Assembly: GCA_020342025.1 (NCBI GenBank)
Contig: CP070840.1
Coordinates: 2,914,488-2,930,621 of the forward strand
Source of the DNA: Deltaproteobacteria bacterium
Lineage (GTDB): Bacteria > Desulfobacterota > DSM-4660 > Desulfatiglandales > HGW-15
Length of the DNA stretch: 16,134 bases
Direction of reading: 5' to 3'
Each line of letters opens with the position of its first letter. Positions within the stretch are counted from its first letter, which is position 1. This document shows positions 6,423 through 14,155 of the stretch, one piece after another. The translations under genes were made by a program, and so were the position numbers. Below the pieces are notes generated by a model that did not search any database, had not been told where the DNA came from, and saw only the letters and a program-made list of their open reading frames with translations.

Positions 6423-8057
6423 ATGAGTGATGCAAGTTACGATGCAATCGTTGTGGGTGGGGGTCATCATGGGCTTATAACAGCCTGCTATTTGCAGCGA
6501 GCGGGATTGAAGACGGGCATATTTGAATTACAGTCCAAGTTAGGTGGTGCGGTCACCAGTGAAGGGGGGCCAGTACCCGGTTTTCGTTTGAACCCCGGGG
6601 CGAACTGGACCCGATTCTATGGGCACCCGGCCTACAGTGATTTCAAACTGAGGGAGAAGGGGCTGGAGTACATCTTTCCCGACGAGAGTGAGGCCATGAT
6701 CTTTGACAACGATACCTGTCTGGTCGGTTACTCCGCCCTGAAAGTGGTTGACCCTGTGACAGGTAAAACAGAACTATCTCATGAGAATTTACAAAAGACG
6801 CTCAACGAGATCGCTCGGTTTTCAAAGAAGGATGCGGATACCGCCGAGGAACTGTTTCGGCGGTACATGAAAACATGGAAATCAGCCATGGGGAAGTACC
6901 GTTTCAGTCCCCCTGTCCCCTGGGGAAAGAAGAATGAACTGGAGAAACTCTGTGATGACCCGAAGGATGGCTTTGACCCCATCTACCAGTTCATGACCAG
7001 CCAACAGTTGGGTTATGATCTTTTCGAGAGCGAAGAGCTGCGAACCCTCTTCATCCGGGCTTCCATGACCTCTTTCGGCGGCGCGCCCGACGATGTGATC
7101 GGGTTGCATGGCTTTGTCCATTCCATCGGTTTGGTTCTTTCTTGGGAGCCCGCAGCCATTGCCAAAGGGGGAAGCCAAAAAGTAACGGATGCGCTCCAAC
7201 AGGCCTTTACAGAGATGGGAGGAGAGTTTTCTGTTCGCAGTGAGGTGGTCAAACTCCTCATCAAGAATCGAAAGGCAGCAGGAATTCGTTTAAAGGATGG
7301 AACGGAGATAGAGGCCAAGAAACTCGTAGTCAGCAACTTAAGCGCGCTTCAAACCATCCGGCTTATAGGCGAAGAGAATCTCGATCCCAAGGTTGTCAGA
7401 CGGGTCAATAACATCAGATATAATCGACACAATGTGATATGGGCCGTCCTTGCCATGCACGAGTTGCCAAACTACAAAGCCGCCTCCTTTAACCCGGACT
7501 GCGGCCCCCAACCCAGACTGTACATGGGGCCGAGAAATGCAGACTATGTGGCGAACCAATACCTTTCCGAGATCCTGGTCAACGGAATCAGCAGTAAGCT
7601 CTTCATGTTTGTGGGGCCGGACACCATCTGGGACCCCTCCCGGGCGCCTGATGGCAAACACATGATCGGGGTCGAGGAATTCGCCGCCCCCACAAGATTC
7701 TTTTCGGCAAGCCAATGGCAGGAGCTGAGGAAAGAGTTTGAAGACGCCATTATTGAGCAGTGGCAGATATATGCGCCTAACATGACCAGGGAGAATGTGA
7801 TCGGTTGTCGTGTCTTTACACCCTATGATATTGAGTTGCGCCGCCCGAACATGCATCAGGGCTCGATCGCCTGCGGGGACATGATCGTCTCCCAGATGGA
7901 TCGATTCCGACCAACCCCGGAGCTGTCCGGCTATAAGACCCCCATCAAGAACTTCTACCTGTGCTCCTCTGCTGCACACAATGGGGTGGGGACAGGGAGA
8001 GGCTGCTCTTACAACTGCTATCAGATTATATCGAAAGATCTTGGCCTGAATAGGTAA
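6423..8057 (+). CDS. FAD-dependent oxidoreductase 1 (phytoene dehydrogenase / PYROXD2-like)
   Basis: A 544-residue flavoprotein of the COG1233 group (phytoene desaturase-like, amine-oxidase superfamily). The N-terminal FAD-binding strand-loop is DAIVVGGGHHG (7-17), followed by a helix and an acidic residue in GIFELQSKLGG, which binds the FAD ribose. The second FAD segment is near the C-terminus: NFYLCSSAAHNGVGTGRGCS (about 508-527). Family members oxidise or isomerise C-C bonds of hydrophobic substrates; the substrate here is unknown. The start ATG follows AAGGAGG (6410s) at good spacing. It is the first gene of an operon with the iron-sulfur-flavoprotein-like gene (56-base gap) and SDR2. FAD oxidoreductase 2 (14239-15879) is a paralogue with roughly half of residues identical. 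Both carry HHG where I recall relatives usually having HNG. Confidence 0.9.
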   Translation: MSDASYDAIVVGGGHHGLITACYLQRAGLKTGIFELQSKLGGAVTSEGGPVPGFRLNPGANWTRFYGHPAYSDFKLREKGLEYIFPDESEAMIFDNDTCLVGYSALKVVDPVTGKTELSHENLQKTLNEIARFSKKDADTAEELFRRYMKTWKSAMGKYRFSPPVPWGKKNELEKLCDDPKDGFDPIYQFMTSQQLGYDLFESEELRTLFIRASMTSFGGAPDDVIGLHGFVHSIGLVLSWEPAAIAKGGSQKVTDALQQAFTEMGGEFSVRSEVVKLLIKNRKAAGIRLKDGTEIEAKKLVVSNLSALQTIRLIGEENLDPKVVRRVNNIRYNRHNVIWAVLAMHELPNYKAASFNPDCGPQPRLYMGPRNADYVANQYLSEILVNGISSKLFMFVGPDTIWDPSRAPDGKHMIGVEEFAAPTRFFSASQWQELRKEFEDAIIEQWQIYAPNMTRENVIGCRVFTPYDIELRRPNMHQGSIACGDMIVSQMDRFRPTPELSGYKTPIKNFYLCSSAAHNGVGTGRGCSYNCYQIISKDLGLNR

Positions 8058-8113
8058 CATATCCATAGACTGAAAAACGCTCCATAGATACCCACTGGCG
8101 AAAGGACAAAATC

Positions 8114-8860
8114 ATGAAGATCACGGTATTTAATGGAAGTCCCAGGGGGAAAAAGGGTACAACGAATGTGGTCGTGGAGGCATTCCTCACCGGGGCCGTG
8201 GAGGCGGGAGCCGGGGTTGAAAATATCTTTCTCGTTGAGAAGCAGATCAAACACTGCCTGGGTTGTGTCGCTTGCTGGATAAAGACGCCGGGCAAGTGCG
8301 TGCAAAAGGATGATATGGAGGAACTGATTGACAAGTTTATGGGCTCGGACATTTCCATCTTTGCCACACCCATTCACATAGACAATGTGTCAGTCATTAT
8401 TAAAAATTTCATTGATCGCCTCATTCCAACCCGTATGCCTTACTTTGAAGTGCACAGTGATGGAGAAACGCGCCATCTGAACAGGTACGATCAGCAACCC
8501 AAAGTCATGATGATCTCCAGCTGCGGCTATCCGGAGCAGAGTCAATTTCAGGTGATCCGTCTCTGGCTCAAAAGGTTTTCACGGAATTTTGGTGTGGAGG
8601 TCGCTGGGGAGATCTACCGCAGCTGGGGCTGGCTCCTGAAAGCTGAGGATGAAGAGTTGAAACCCAAGATCGACGCTTACAAGGATTTGCTGAGAAAGGC
8701 AGGCCATGAAGTGGCCGAGAATCTGAAGCTATCGGAAGAGACGGCCGCCGAATTGGAAAGACCGATCCTGCCGAAAGAAATGCATGTGGAGATTTCCAAC
8801 AAGAGGTGGGAGCAGGCCATCAGCCTTGGCAAAAAGGTATGGATGCCGAGAGAGAAATAA
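8114..8860 (+). CDS. Flavodoxin-fold NAD(P)H:FMN oxidoreductase, iron-sulfur-flavoprotein-like
   Basis: A 248-residue flavodoxin-like protein. The FMN phosphate loop is FNGSPRGKKGTTN (6-18) and the isoalloxazine-contact segment is FATPIHIDNVS (83-93), typical of NADPH-dependent FMN reductases. Between them lie four cysteines, C48, C51, C54 and C62, in a C-x2-C-x2-C-x7-C pattern close to the compact [4Fe-4S] motif of archaeal and bacterial iron-sulfur flavoproteins, so it may carry both FMN and a cluster. The last 60 residues are helical and charged. The start ATG follows AAAGGAC. Position between FAD oxidoreductase 1 and SDR2 suggests that it carries electrons to or from one of them. Cluster binding is inferred from the cysteine spacing only. 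Confidence 0.85.
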   Translation: MKITVFNGSPRGKKGTTNVVVEAFLTGAVEAGAGVENIFLVEKQIKHCLGCVACWIKTPGKCVQKDDMEELIDKFMGSDISIFATPIHIDNVSVIIKNFIDRLIPTRMPYFEVHSDGETRHLNRYDQQPKVMMISSCGYPEQSQFQVIRLWLKRFSRNFGVEVAGEIYRSWGWLLKAEDEELKPKIDAYKDLLRKAGHEVAENLKLSEETAAELERPILPKEMHVEISNKRWEQAISLGKKVWMPREK

Positions 8861-8880
8861 AAAGGAGGAGAGGGGACACA

Positions 8881-9636
8881 TTGGGAAGGTTAGAGGGTAA
8901 AGTGGCCATCGTAACAGGAGGGGCTAGGGGCCTGGGCAAGACATTTTGTTCGGCCCTGGCAGAAGAGAAGGCAAGGGTCGTCGTGGCCGATATTCTGGAG
9001 GATGAAGCCCGGCAGACAACCCAGGAGATCCTGTCAAAGGGTGGCACAAGTATGGCCCTTAGAGTGGACATTACCTCTGAGCAGGACACCCTCAGTATGG
9101 CTGAAGAGACGGTGAAGGCGTTCGGACGGATCGATATCCTCGTCAATAATGCGGCACTGATCTACGGGATAACCCGGAAGCCCTTCGTTGAGATCCCCCC
9201 CGAAGAGTGGGACAGGCTTATGACCGTGAATTTAAAGGGCCCTTTTCTCTGTTGCAGGGCCGTATTTCCCCAGATGGAAAGGCAGGGGAAAGGTAAGATC
9301 ATCAACCTCTCCTCTGAGACAGCCTTCACAGGCTCCCGCCATTTTGTTCACTATGTGACATCCAAGGGCGGCATCATCAGCTTCACCCGTTCTTTGGCCG
9401 CCGAGCTGGGTCAATACAATATCTGCGTCAATGCCGTCGCACCGGGTTTTACGGACAGTGAGGCCGCCCGGAGTGTCATCGATGATATTTCAAAGTATGA
9501 CGTGAGCCCCACACCTCTGAAGCGCCTGGAACAACCCGGTGACCTGATTGGTGCGATTATATTTCTTGCAAGTGATGAAAGTGATTTCATCACGGGACAA
9601 ACGCTGGTCGTTAATGGGGGACGCTATATGCACTAG
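8881..9636 (+). CDS. Short-chain dehydrogenase/reductase SDR2 (TTG start)
   Basis: A 251-residue classical SDR, paralogous to SDR1 and likely NAD-dependent. TGGARGLG (12-19), D37, NNAA (89-92), S145, Y158 and K162 are all conserved. The start is placed at TTG 8881. It gives exactly the same length and N-terminus (x-GRLxxKVAIVTGG) as SDR1, and AAGGAGGAGAGGGG lies 5-18 bases upstream. The open frame extends further to an ATG at 8806, but that would overlap the preceding gene and add residues with no SDR character. It follows the FMN protein by 20 bases and closes the operon. A large palindrome begins 3 bases after its stop codon. The duplication is more conserved in the catalytic half (residues 81-251) than in the cofactor half (21-80). 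Confidence 0.92.
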   Translation: MGRLEGKVAIVTGGARGLGKTFCSALAEEKARVVVADILEDEARQTTQEILSKGGTSMALRVDITSEQDTLSMAEETVKAFGRIDILVNNAALIYGITRKPFVEIPPEEWDRLMTVNLKGPFLCCRAVFPQMERQGKGKIINLSSETAFTGSRHFVHYVTSKGGIISFTRSLAAELGQYNICVNAVAPGFTDSEAARSVIDDISKYDVSPTPLKRLEQPGDLIGAIIFLASDESDFITGQTLVVNGGRYMH

Positions 9637-9638
9637 GT

Positions 9639-9783
9639 AGTTTCCATCCAGAAATGGCCCTTTTTCCGCTGAGCGTCGTTCTCCGCGGGTTTCCGCCTGC
9701 GGCGTACTATCGTGTACGCCTCGGCGAAAACCCTTGTGCGGCCTAGCTCAGCGAAAAAATCCCTCATTTCTGAATGTGAAACT
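9639..9783. repeat. 145-bp long imperfect palindrome (possible non-autonomous element / terminator)
   Basis: Outer arms begin AGTTTCCATCCAGAAATGG (9639) and, read from the other strand at 9783, AGTTTCACATTCAGAAATG. The pairing continues through the T-rich segments to CGCTGAGC (9667-9674) with GCTCAGCG (9746-9753), and an inner stem GGCGTAC (9701-9707) with GTACGCC (9714-9720) around the 6-base loop TATCGT; between these GGGTTTCCGCC pairs with GGCGAAAACCC. It has no coding capacity and no clear target duplication. It follows the SDR2 stop codon directly, so it may end the operon. It is separate in sequence from the element at 2673. Confidence 0.65.
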
Positions 9784-9856
9784 CAACCAGTGCCCATCTA
9801 CTTAAAAAGCTATTTATGGATGAGCAATTGATAACAATCCCATATAGGGATGTGAG

Positions 9857-10000
9857 ATGAATATTCCAGTACTTATTCTGGAGGTGGACTGGTACGACAA
9901 CAGAATCATCAGCGGTGAGACCATGAGGACAAAGATAGAGACCTTTGGGCATTTACTCGCCTCAAGGAAAGCTAAGGGAAGAATCAAGGCTTCTTCGTGA
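9857..10000 (+). pseudogene. C-terminal relic of a 2-hydroxyacyl-CoA dehydratase / benzoyl-CoA reductase-type subunit
   Basis: The 47-codon frame reads MNIPVLILEVDWYDNRIISG and ends ETMRTKIETFGHLLASRKAK plus GRIKASS. This matches my recollection of the conserved C-terminal end of the HgdB/BcrB-type subunits (pattern IPxLxLExDxxDxR, then about 9-10 residues, then (R)xRxExF). These Fe-S enzymes dehydrate 2-hydroxyacyl-CoA or reduce the benzoyl-CoA ring. Full subunits have about 380-430 residues, and an in-frame TAG (9845-9847) lies four codons upstream of the ATG, so only the tail remains. It sits 73 bases after the palindrome at 9639-9783, which may mark the deletion point. Without a search the family call rests on the motif pattern. 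Confidence 0.55.
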
Positions 10001-10014
10001 AGGAGGTTCCCCAA

Positions 10015-10065
10015 ATGGATGAAAGACGGATCGCTAAGAATACAAAAAATTCGCTTGAACAATAA
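10015..10065 (+). pseudogene. Truncated gene start: strong RBS plus 16 codons
   Basis: AAGGAGG (10000-10006), 8 bases before ATG 10015, begins the frame MDERRIAKNTKNSLEQ and then TAA. The RBS overlaps the stop codon of the preceding relic, the usual layout of adjacent genes in an operon. It looks like the N-terminus of the next subunit gene, of which the rest is lost. After the TAA the same frame stays open for 11 more codons before the next stop. The remaining bases to 10143 hold a small inverted repeat, ATAAC-CA-GTTAT (10062-10073), and the RBS of the next gene. I cannot name the lost gene from 16 residues. Confidence 0.4.
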
Positions 10066-10143
10066 CCAGTTATAGGAGAAATTAGCAGAGCTGAGTGGAG
10101 TAACCAAAGATAAACGTAGCCATCTTTTCGGGAGAGGGAGCCA

Positions 10144-11184
10144 ATGGGTTCTGAAAAACTAATATTTTGGTTCGAAGAGTTGGGGGAGCGTCACAACGAC
10201 ATGGTGGGCAAAAAATGTGCGAACCTCGGGGAGATGATTCAAATGGGCCTGCCGGTACCGCCCGGGTTTGCGCTGTCCATTGATATGTATCGGGAGTTTA
10301 TCCGAGAGACCGGGGCCGAAGAGGAGATGGTTCGATACATAGAGAGTCTGGGCGAACTCAAGGAGAGGGGAATCACCCTGTTTGAAGAGATCAGTAAAAC
10401 GATCCGGGGTTTCATCCAGGAAAAAGAGATGCCCCCTGGGATCAAAGAGGCAATCAGTGCGCACTACCATGAACTTTGTGAAAGGGTCAGCATCCCGGAT
10501 ATGCCTGTTTCTGTGCGGTCGGCCGGAACCGAAAGCCGTCCGGGGATGTTTGAGACCTACCTCAATGTACGTGGTATTGAAGACGTGCTGGAAAAGGTGA
10601 AAGAGGTTTGGGCGAGTGCGTACACGACACGGGCTGTGGCGTTTCGAATCAACAAAGACCTCCCGGTTCTGGGCGACGAACTGGGCGTTGCCATCCCCAA
10701 GATGGTCAATGCCAGGGCCTCGGGTATTACCTTCACGGTGGATCCGGTGACCGGTGATGAGTCCAAGATCATCTTAGAGGCCAACTGGGGACTGGGTGAG
10801 GGGGTGGTTAGCGGGGCGGAGAGTGTTGACGGTTTTGTGGTGGAGAAGGCGGATCTTGAGATCACCAAAAGGCATGTTGGAAGAAAGACGAGATGTGTGG
10901 TCAACACAGAGGATGGCGCCGATTGGGCGGATGTACCGGAGAAGATGCAGGCGACGCCCTGTATTAGCGATGATGAGATCCTGGAGATTGCCAAAGTTGC
11001 CAGATCCGCTGAAAAGAGTCTGGGGGGTCCACAGGATATGGAATGGGCGGTGGACCAGGATCTCAACTTTCCAGAAAGTATTTTTTGGCTTCAAACTCGA
11101 CCTGCCAAGGTGGCGGCCAAGAAGAAGGTTTCAGCAGCCAGTCATATCGCTGATTTGATCGCTAAAAAGTTGGGAGGTTTCTAG
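10144..11184 (+). CDS. PEP-synthase N-domain (ATP-grasp) protein, phenylphosphate synthase small-catalytic-subunit-like
   Basis: A 346-residue ATP-binding half of a PEP synthase/pyruvate phosphate dikinase-type enzyme (PPDK N-domain). Marks: VGKKCANLGEM with K24, MGLPVPPGFAL (34-44), SVRSAGTES (123-131) with R125, TFTVDPVTG (196-204), ILEANWGLGEGVVSG (210-224), GPQDMEWAV with E300, and WLQTRPAKV with Q317 and R319. In full-length PEP synthases this domain uses ATP to phosphorylate a histidine on the mobile domain, releasing AMP and phosphate. Here it stands alone, with its partner gene following by 123 bases. The split and the sizes (346 and 567 residues) fit the two catalytic subunits of phenylphosphate synthase of Thauera, which phosphorylates phenol. 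The CBS-domain third subunit and a phenylphosphate carboxylase are not seen. The start ATG follows GGGAGAGGGAG. Confidence 0.87.
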   Translation: MGSEKLIFWFEELGERHNDMVGKKCANLGEMIQMGLPVPPGFALSIDMYREFIRETGAEEEMVRYIESLGELKERGITLFEEISKTIRGFIQEKEMPPGIKEAISAHYHELCERVSIPDMPVSVRSAGTESRPGMFETYLNVRGIEDVLEKVKEVWASAYTTRAVAFRINKDLPVLGDELGVAIPKMVNARASGITFTVDPVTGDESKIILEANWGLGEGVVSGAESVDGFVVEKADLEITKRHVGRKTRCVVNTEDGADWADVPEKMQATPCISDDEILEIAKVARSAEKSLGGPQDMEWAVDQDLNFPESIFWLQTRPAKVAAKKKVSAASHIADLIAKKLGGF

Positions 11185-11307
11185 ACTTGGACATGTAATG
11201 GCCTTAACCATGAAATGCAATTCAAAGGACTCCCATCCATGAATGATAAGGGATGGGCACTGGGATTAGGAACTTTAATATTTTAGAGGATCGAAAAGGA
11301 GGAAAAG

Positions 11308-13011
11308 ATGGGAAAAGGAACTGAAGGGATCATAAAACAGTGGGACGCCGTACCCGGGTATGACTTCAATGAAGAGGTGGATCTGGCTCAACTGGATTCA
11401 TGGTTTTTTGACGGGACACACAGTATGCCTTCCTTCACGCCGATGTACGCCTGGTACTGGAACAAATTCTGTGCTTGGGGATCTCAATATTCTGCCGAAA
11501 TCCTGAGCCTGCCCAGGTATAAAGGATTTTCACTCAGAAACAGGGATGGCGCCACCTATATCGCCATGCGTATCGTCAGGGACGAGAAGGAGGTTGAGGA
11601 GCGCACGGCCAAGTTCCAGGAGGCCCTGATTCCCTGGATCGAAGACTTTGACGGCATATGGGAAAAGGAGAGGGAAGAACTCATGGGCATATACGACAAC
11701 TTGAAATCCCTCGACCTGGATAAGGCGACAGGTGTCCAACTCATGCATCATCTCTGGGACCTGACCAATGCACACCGACGGATGTGGGAGATACACTTTC
11801 TGGGGATGAACGTCTCCTACGCCGCCTTTCTTCTGCTCGAGGACATGGTGAAACCCTACGGGCTTACGGTGGAGGATCCCGGGTTCCAGAACATGTTCAG
11901 GGGCTTTGGCAACGCGGTGTTCCAGGTGGATCGGAAGCTCTGGGAACTGGGCAAAGACGCTGTTGAAAAGGGGCTGGGCGACGTGATTCTGAACAATGAA
12001 GTTGGAGAGGTGATCGGGAAGCTCGAGGAGAGTGAACCCGGCAAGGCGTGGCTCAAAGATCTTCACGATTTTCTGGAAGTGCATGGATGGAGAATGGTTC
12101 GGATGATGGATCTGGATGAGCCCTACTGGCATGAGGATCCTGCATCGGTGTTACCGCCTATCAGGGCCTTTATCAAGAAAGGCGGGGACTACGACCTGGA
12201 CAGGATGACCTCTGAATTGGCAGAAGGCAGGGAAAAGGCCATCAAAGAGCTGCTTGAAAAGGTGCCTGAAAATGAAAAGGAATGGTTTGAGGCCCTCATA
12301 AAGCTGGGCGGGAAGGCAAGCTCCTACAGTGAGGAGCATGACCTCTATTGTGAGTTGTACCTCCATGCCGTGACGCGACGGGGTCTGCTCGGCATTGGAA
12401 AACGGTTCGCAGAGGCGGGATCCCTTGACAAGCCCGATGACATCTTTTTCCTCAACCCCGATGAGGTGGAGATGGCCTTGATGGGCCCCGAGTTTCATAA
12501 GATGCAGTACATTGCCAACCGGCGGCGCGAACGGTGGGAAGAGACAAAATTTGCTGACAGGCCTCCCGTATTTACGACCCGGGCAAACATCGAGGAGGCG
12601 GTGGGGATGGATCTCATGCCGTCGGGAGACGCCATCATAATAAAGATTGTTGTGGGAGAGCTCCCCAGGGTGAGGGAGGAGTTGAAGGCCGACATCTACG
12701 GCGTATGCGGAGCCCCCGGTGTTGCAGAAGGGCCTGCACGAGTCATCATGACCTACAACCAGTTGGATCAAGTCCAAAAGGGTGACATTTTGGTCTGCCC
12801 AGGGACAAATCCTGCCTGGACGCCGGTTTTTGGTCTGGTCAAAGCGGTTGTCTCCGACAGAGGAGGGACCCTCAGTCATACGGCTATCGTGGGTCGGGAG
12901 TACGGTCTGCCAACACTGGTCAATACCTTCACAGGGACATCCACGATTAAGACAGGGCAGAAGATACGCGTTGACGCGACAGAGGGTGCCCTTTACATCC
13001 TGGACAAATAG
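11308..13011 (+). CDS. PEP-utilising enzyme with mobile phosphohistidine domain, phenylphosphate synthase large-subunit-like
   Basis: A 567-residue partner of the ATP-grasp subunit. About the first 470 residues, helical and rich in W and charged residues, have no standard domain I can name; they correspond to the substrate-binding part in phenylphosphate synthase and rifampin phosphotransferase-like proteins. The C-terminal part from about residue 475 (YGVCGAPGVAEGPARVI) is the PEP-utilising swivelling domain with the phospho-acceptor H524 in GGTLSHTAIVGREYGLP. The expected reaction is transfer of phosphate from phosphohistidine to a hydroxyl group of a small molecule, perhaps phenolic. No PEP/pyruvate-binding C-terminal TIM barrel is present, so it is not a PEP synthase. 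The ATG follows AAAGGAGG at about 5-base spacing. The next gene starts 19 bases after its stop. Confidence 0.85.
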   Translation: MGKGTEGIIKQWDAVPGYDFNEEVDLAQLDSWFFDGTHSMPSFTPMYAWYWNKFCAWGSQYSAEILSLPRYKGFSLRNRDGATYIAMRIVRDEKEVEERTAKFQEALIPWIEDFDGIWEKEREELMGIYDNLKSLDLDKATGVQLMHHLWDLTNAHRRMWEIHFLGMNVSYAAFLLLEDMVKPYGLTVEDPGFQNMFRGFGNAVFQVDRKLWELGKDAVEKGLGDVILNNEVGEVIGKLEESEPGKAWLKDLHDFLEVHGWRMVRMMDLDEPYWHEDPASVLPPIRAFIKKGGDYDLDRMTSELAEGREKAIKELLEKVPENEKEWFEALIKLGGKASSYSEEHDLYCELYLHAVTRRGLLGIGKRFAEAGSLDKPDDIFFLNPDEVEMALMGPEFHKMQYIANRRRERWEETKFADRPPVFTTRANIEEAVGMDLMPSGDAIIIKIVVGELPRVREELKADIYGVCGAPGVAEGPARVIMTYNQLDQVQKGDILVCPGTNPAWTPVFGLVKAVVSDRGGTLSHTAIVGREYGLPTLVNTFTGTSTIKTGQKIRVDATEGALYILDK

Positions 13012-13030
13012 AGGAAGCACCGCTGGCAGG

Positions 13031-14155
13031 ATGCAGCCGTTTCGCATCAATTACACCGAGGGTGATATCGACGAGCTGAACCGGCGTCTGGATGCCACCC
13101 GATGGCCGACCATACCTTTTGACACCGGCTGGAGCAGCGGCACCCATGATCGGGTTCTGCGTGACCTGGTTCAGTACTGGCGACACGAGTATAACTGGCT
13201 TGAGGCACAAGAACGGCTCAACCGGCTGACCCACTTGCGTGGATCCATAGGAGGGGAAGGGCTTCATTGCATTTCTTATAAGGGCTCGGGGGGTGGACAT
13301 CGCCCCCCTCTCCTCCTTTTGCACGGGTGGCCCACTTCATTCGTGGAATTTCTAGATGGGGCAGAGCTGCTCGCCTCCGGGATGGGCGATGAACCAGGTT
13401 TTGACCTGGTGGTCCCATCCCTGCCCGGCTTTGTGTTCTCCGAGGCACCCCGCGCCCCCGGGATGCACGCCGGACGAATCGCCGAAAGAATGCATGGCCT
13501 GATGCAGGAACTCGATTTCGAGCAGTACGGCGTTCAGGGTGGCGACTGGGGTGCAATTGTAGGCACCGCTCTCGCACGTCAACACCCGGAGGCCGTGGTC
13601 GGCTTACACGTCAATTTTGTCCACCCAGCGCCGCCCCCTCCGGAAGGAGAGATACAGTCCGAGGAGGAGCAGGCCTACCTTGCCTTCCAAAAGAGGTTTC
13701 AGGCAGAGGAGACCGGTTACAGCCGGATCCAGGGCACGCGACCCCAAACGCTGGCCTATGCCCAGCAGGATTCTCCGGTGGGGCTGCTGGCATGGATACT
13801 GGAGAAGTTCTGGGCCTGGAGCGACCATGGGGACGACCTTTGGCAGACGTTCGACAAGGACCGGTTTCTCACCAACGTGATGCTTTACTGGCTCCCTGGA
13901 TGCGTCCTCTCCTCTGCCCGCATCTACTATGAAACCTTCTTCAACATGCCCAAGGGGCTGAGATCAGGGCGCGTCGAGGTGCCCACCGGGTATGCCAGGT
14001 TTCCGGCCGAGCCGTGGTCGCCGCCTCGAGAAGTGGTGGAGCGGCAATACAACCTGGTGCATTACAGTGAACCGCCCAGAGGCGGGCATTTCGCCGCCAT
14101 GGAGCAGCCGCGCCTGTGGGCCAGAGAGGTTTCCGCTTTCTTTTCGGGCCTGTAG
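13031..14155 (+). CDS. Epoxide hydrolase (EHN-type alpha/beta-hydrolase)
   Basis: A 374-residue hydrolase of full family length. Residues 1-105 are the EHN N-terminal domain (MQPFRINYTE, LDATRWP), followed by the alpha/beta-hydrolase core. The catalytic set is complete: oxyanion HGWP (98-101), nucleophile D172 in GGDWGA, tyrosines Y230 and Y299/Y300 for epoxide activation, acid E327 in FPAEPW, and H353 in RGGHFAAMEQP. Family members open epoxides to diols through an ester on Asp. ATG 13031 fits the family start; the open frame extends about 250 bases upstream into the previous gene but carries no family residues there. The ribosome site is poor (GAGGAA at long spacing). Lines I counted have about 58-70% GC, clearly above the neighbours, suggesting separate origin. 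The gene lies 19 bases after the dikinase subunit. Confidence 0.92.
   Translation: MQPFRINYTEGDIDELNRRLDATRWPTIPFDTGWSSGTHDRVLRDLVQYWRHEYNWLEAQERLNRLTHLRGSIGGEGLHCISYKGSGGGHRPPLLLLHGWPTSFVEFLDGAELLASGMGDEPGFDLVVPSLPGFVFSEAPRAPGMHAGRIAERMHGLMQELDFEQYGVQGGDWGAIVGTALARQHPEAVVGLHVNFVHPAPPPPEGEIQSEEEQAYLAFQKRFQAEETGYSRIQGTRPQTLAYAQQDSPVGLLAWILEKFWAWSDHGDDLWQTFDKDRFLTNVMLYWLPGCVLSSARIYYETFFNMPKGLRSGRVEVPTGYARFPAEPWSPPREVVERQYNLVHYSEPPRGGHFAAMEQPRLWAREVSAFFSGL

Noticed and set aside
7338..8066. A 242-codon open frame on the minus strand opposite FAD oxidoreductase 1.
   Set aside because: Mirror of the conserved C-terminal FAD region of the plus-strand gene; no own motifs or ribosome site.
8806..8880. 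A longer SDR2 starting at ATG 8806.
   Set aside because: It overlaps the end of the FMN protein gene; the paralogue SDR1 and the RBS support TTG 8881.
6300..11254. A 15-base direct repeat TGAATGATAAGGGAT at 6300-6314 and 11240-11254, each before a gene start.
   Set aside because: An exact 15-mer pair in 16 kb has roughly a one-in-ten chance of arising randomly, and the surrounding bases do not match.
11231..11257. Inverted repeat CCCATCC-N12-GGATGGG between the two kinase-subunit genes, as a terminator.
   Set aside because: Short stem, long loop and no T-run; the two genes are expected to work together. At most it is a weak RNA structure.
12782..13030. A longer epoxide hydrolase starting at 12782.
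   Set aside because: The extension overlaps the phosphohistidine domain of the preceding gene in another frame and has no EHN character; the family start matches ATG 13031.
12151..13050. A 299-codon open frame on the minus strand opposite the large kinase subunit.
   Set aside because: It lies fully across well-supported plus-strand genes, with no recognisable motif or family start; a shadow frame.
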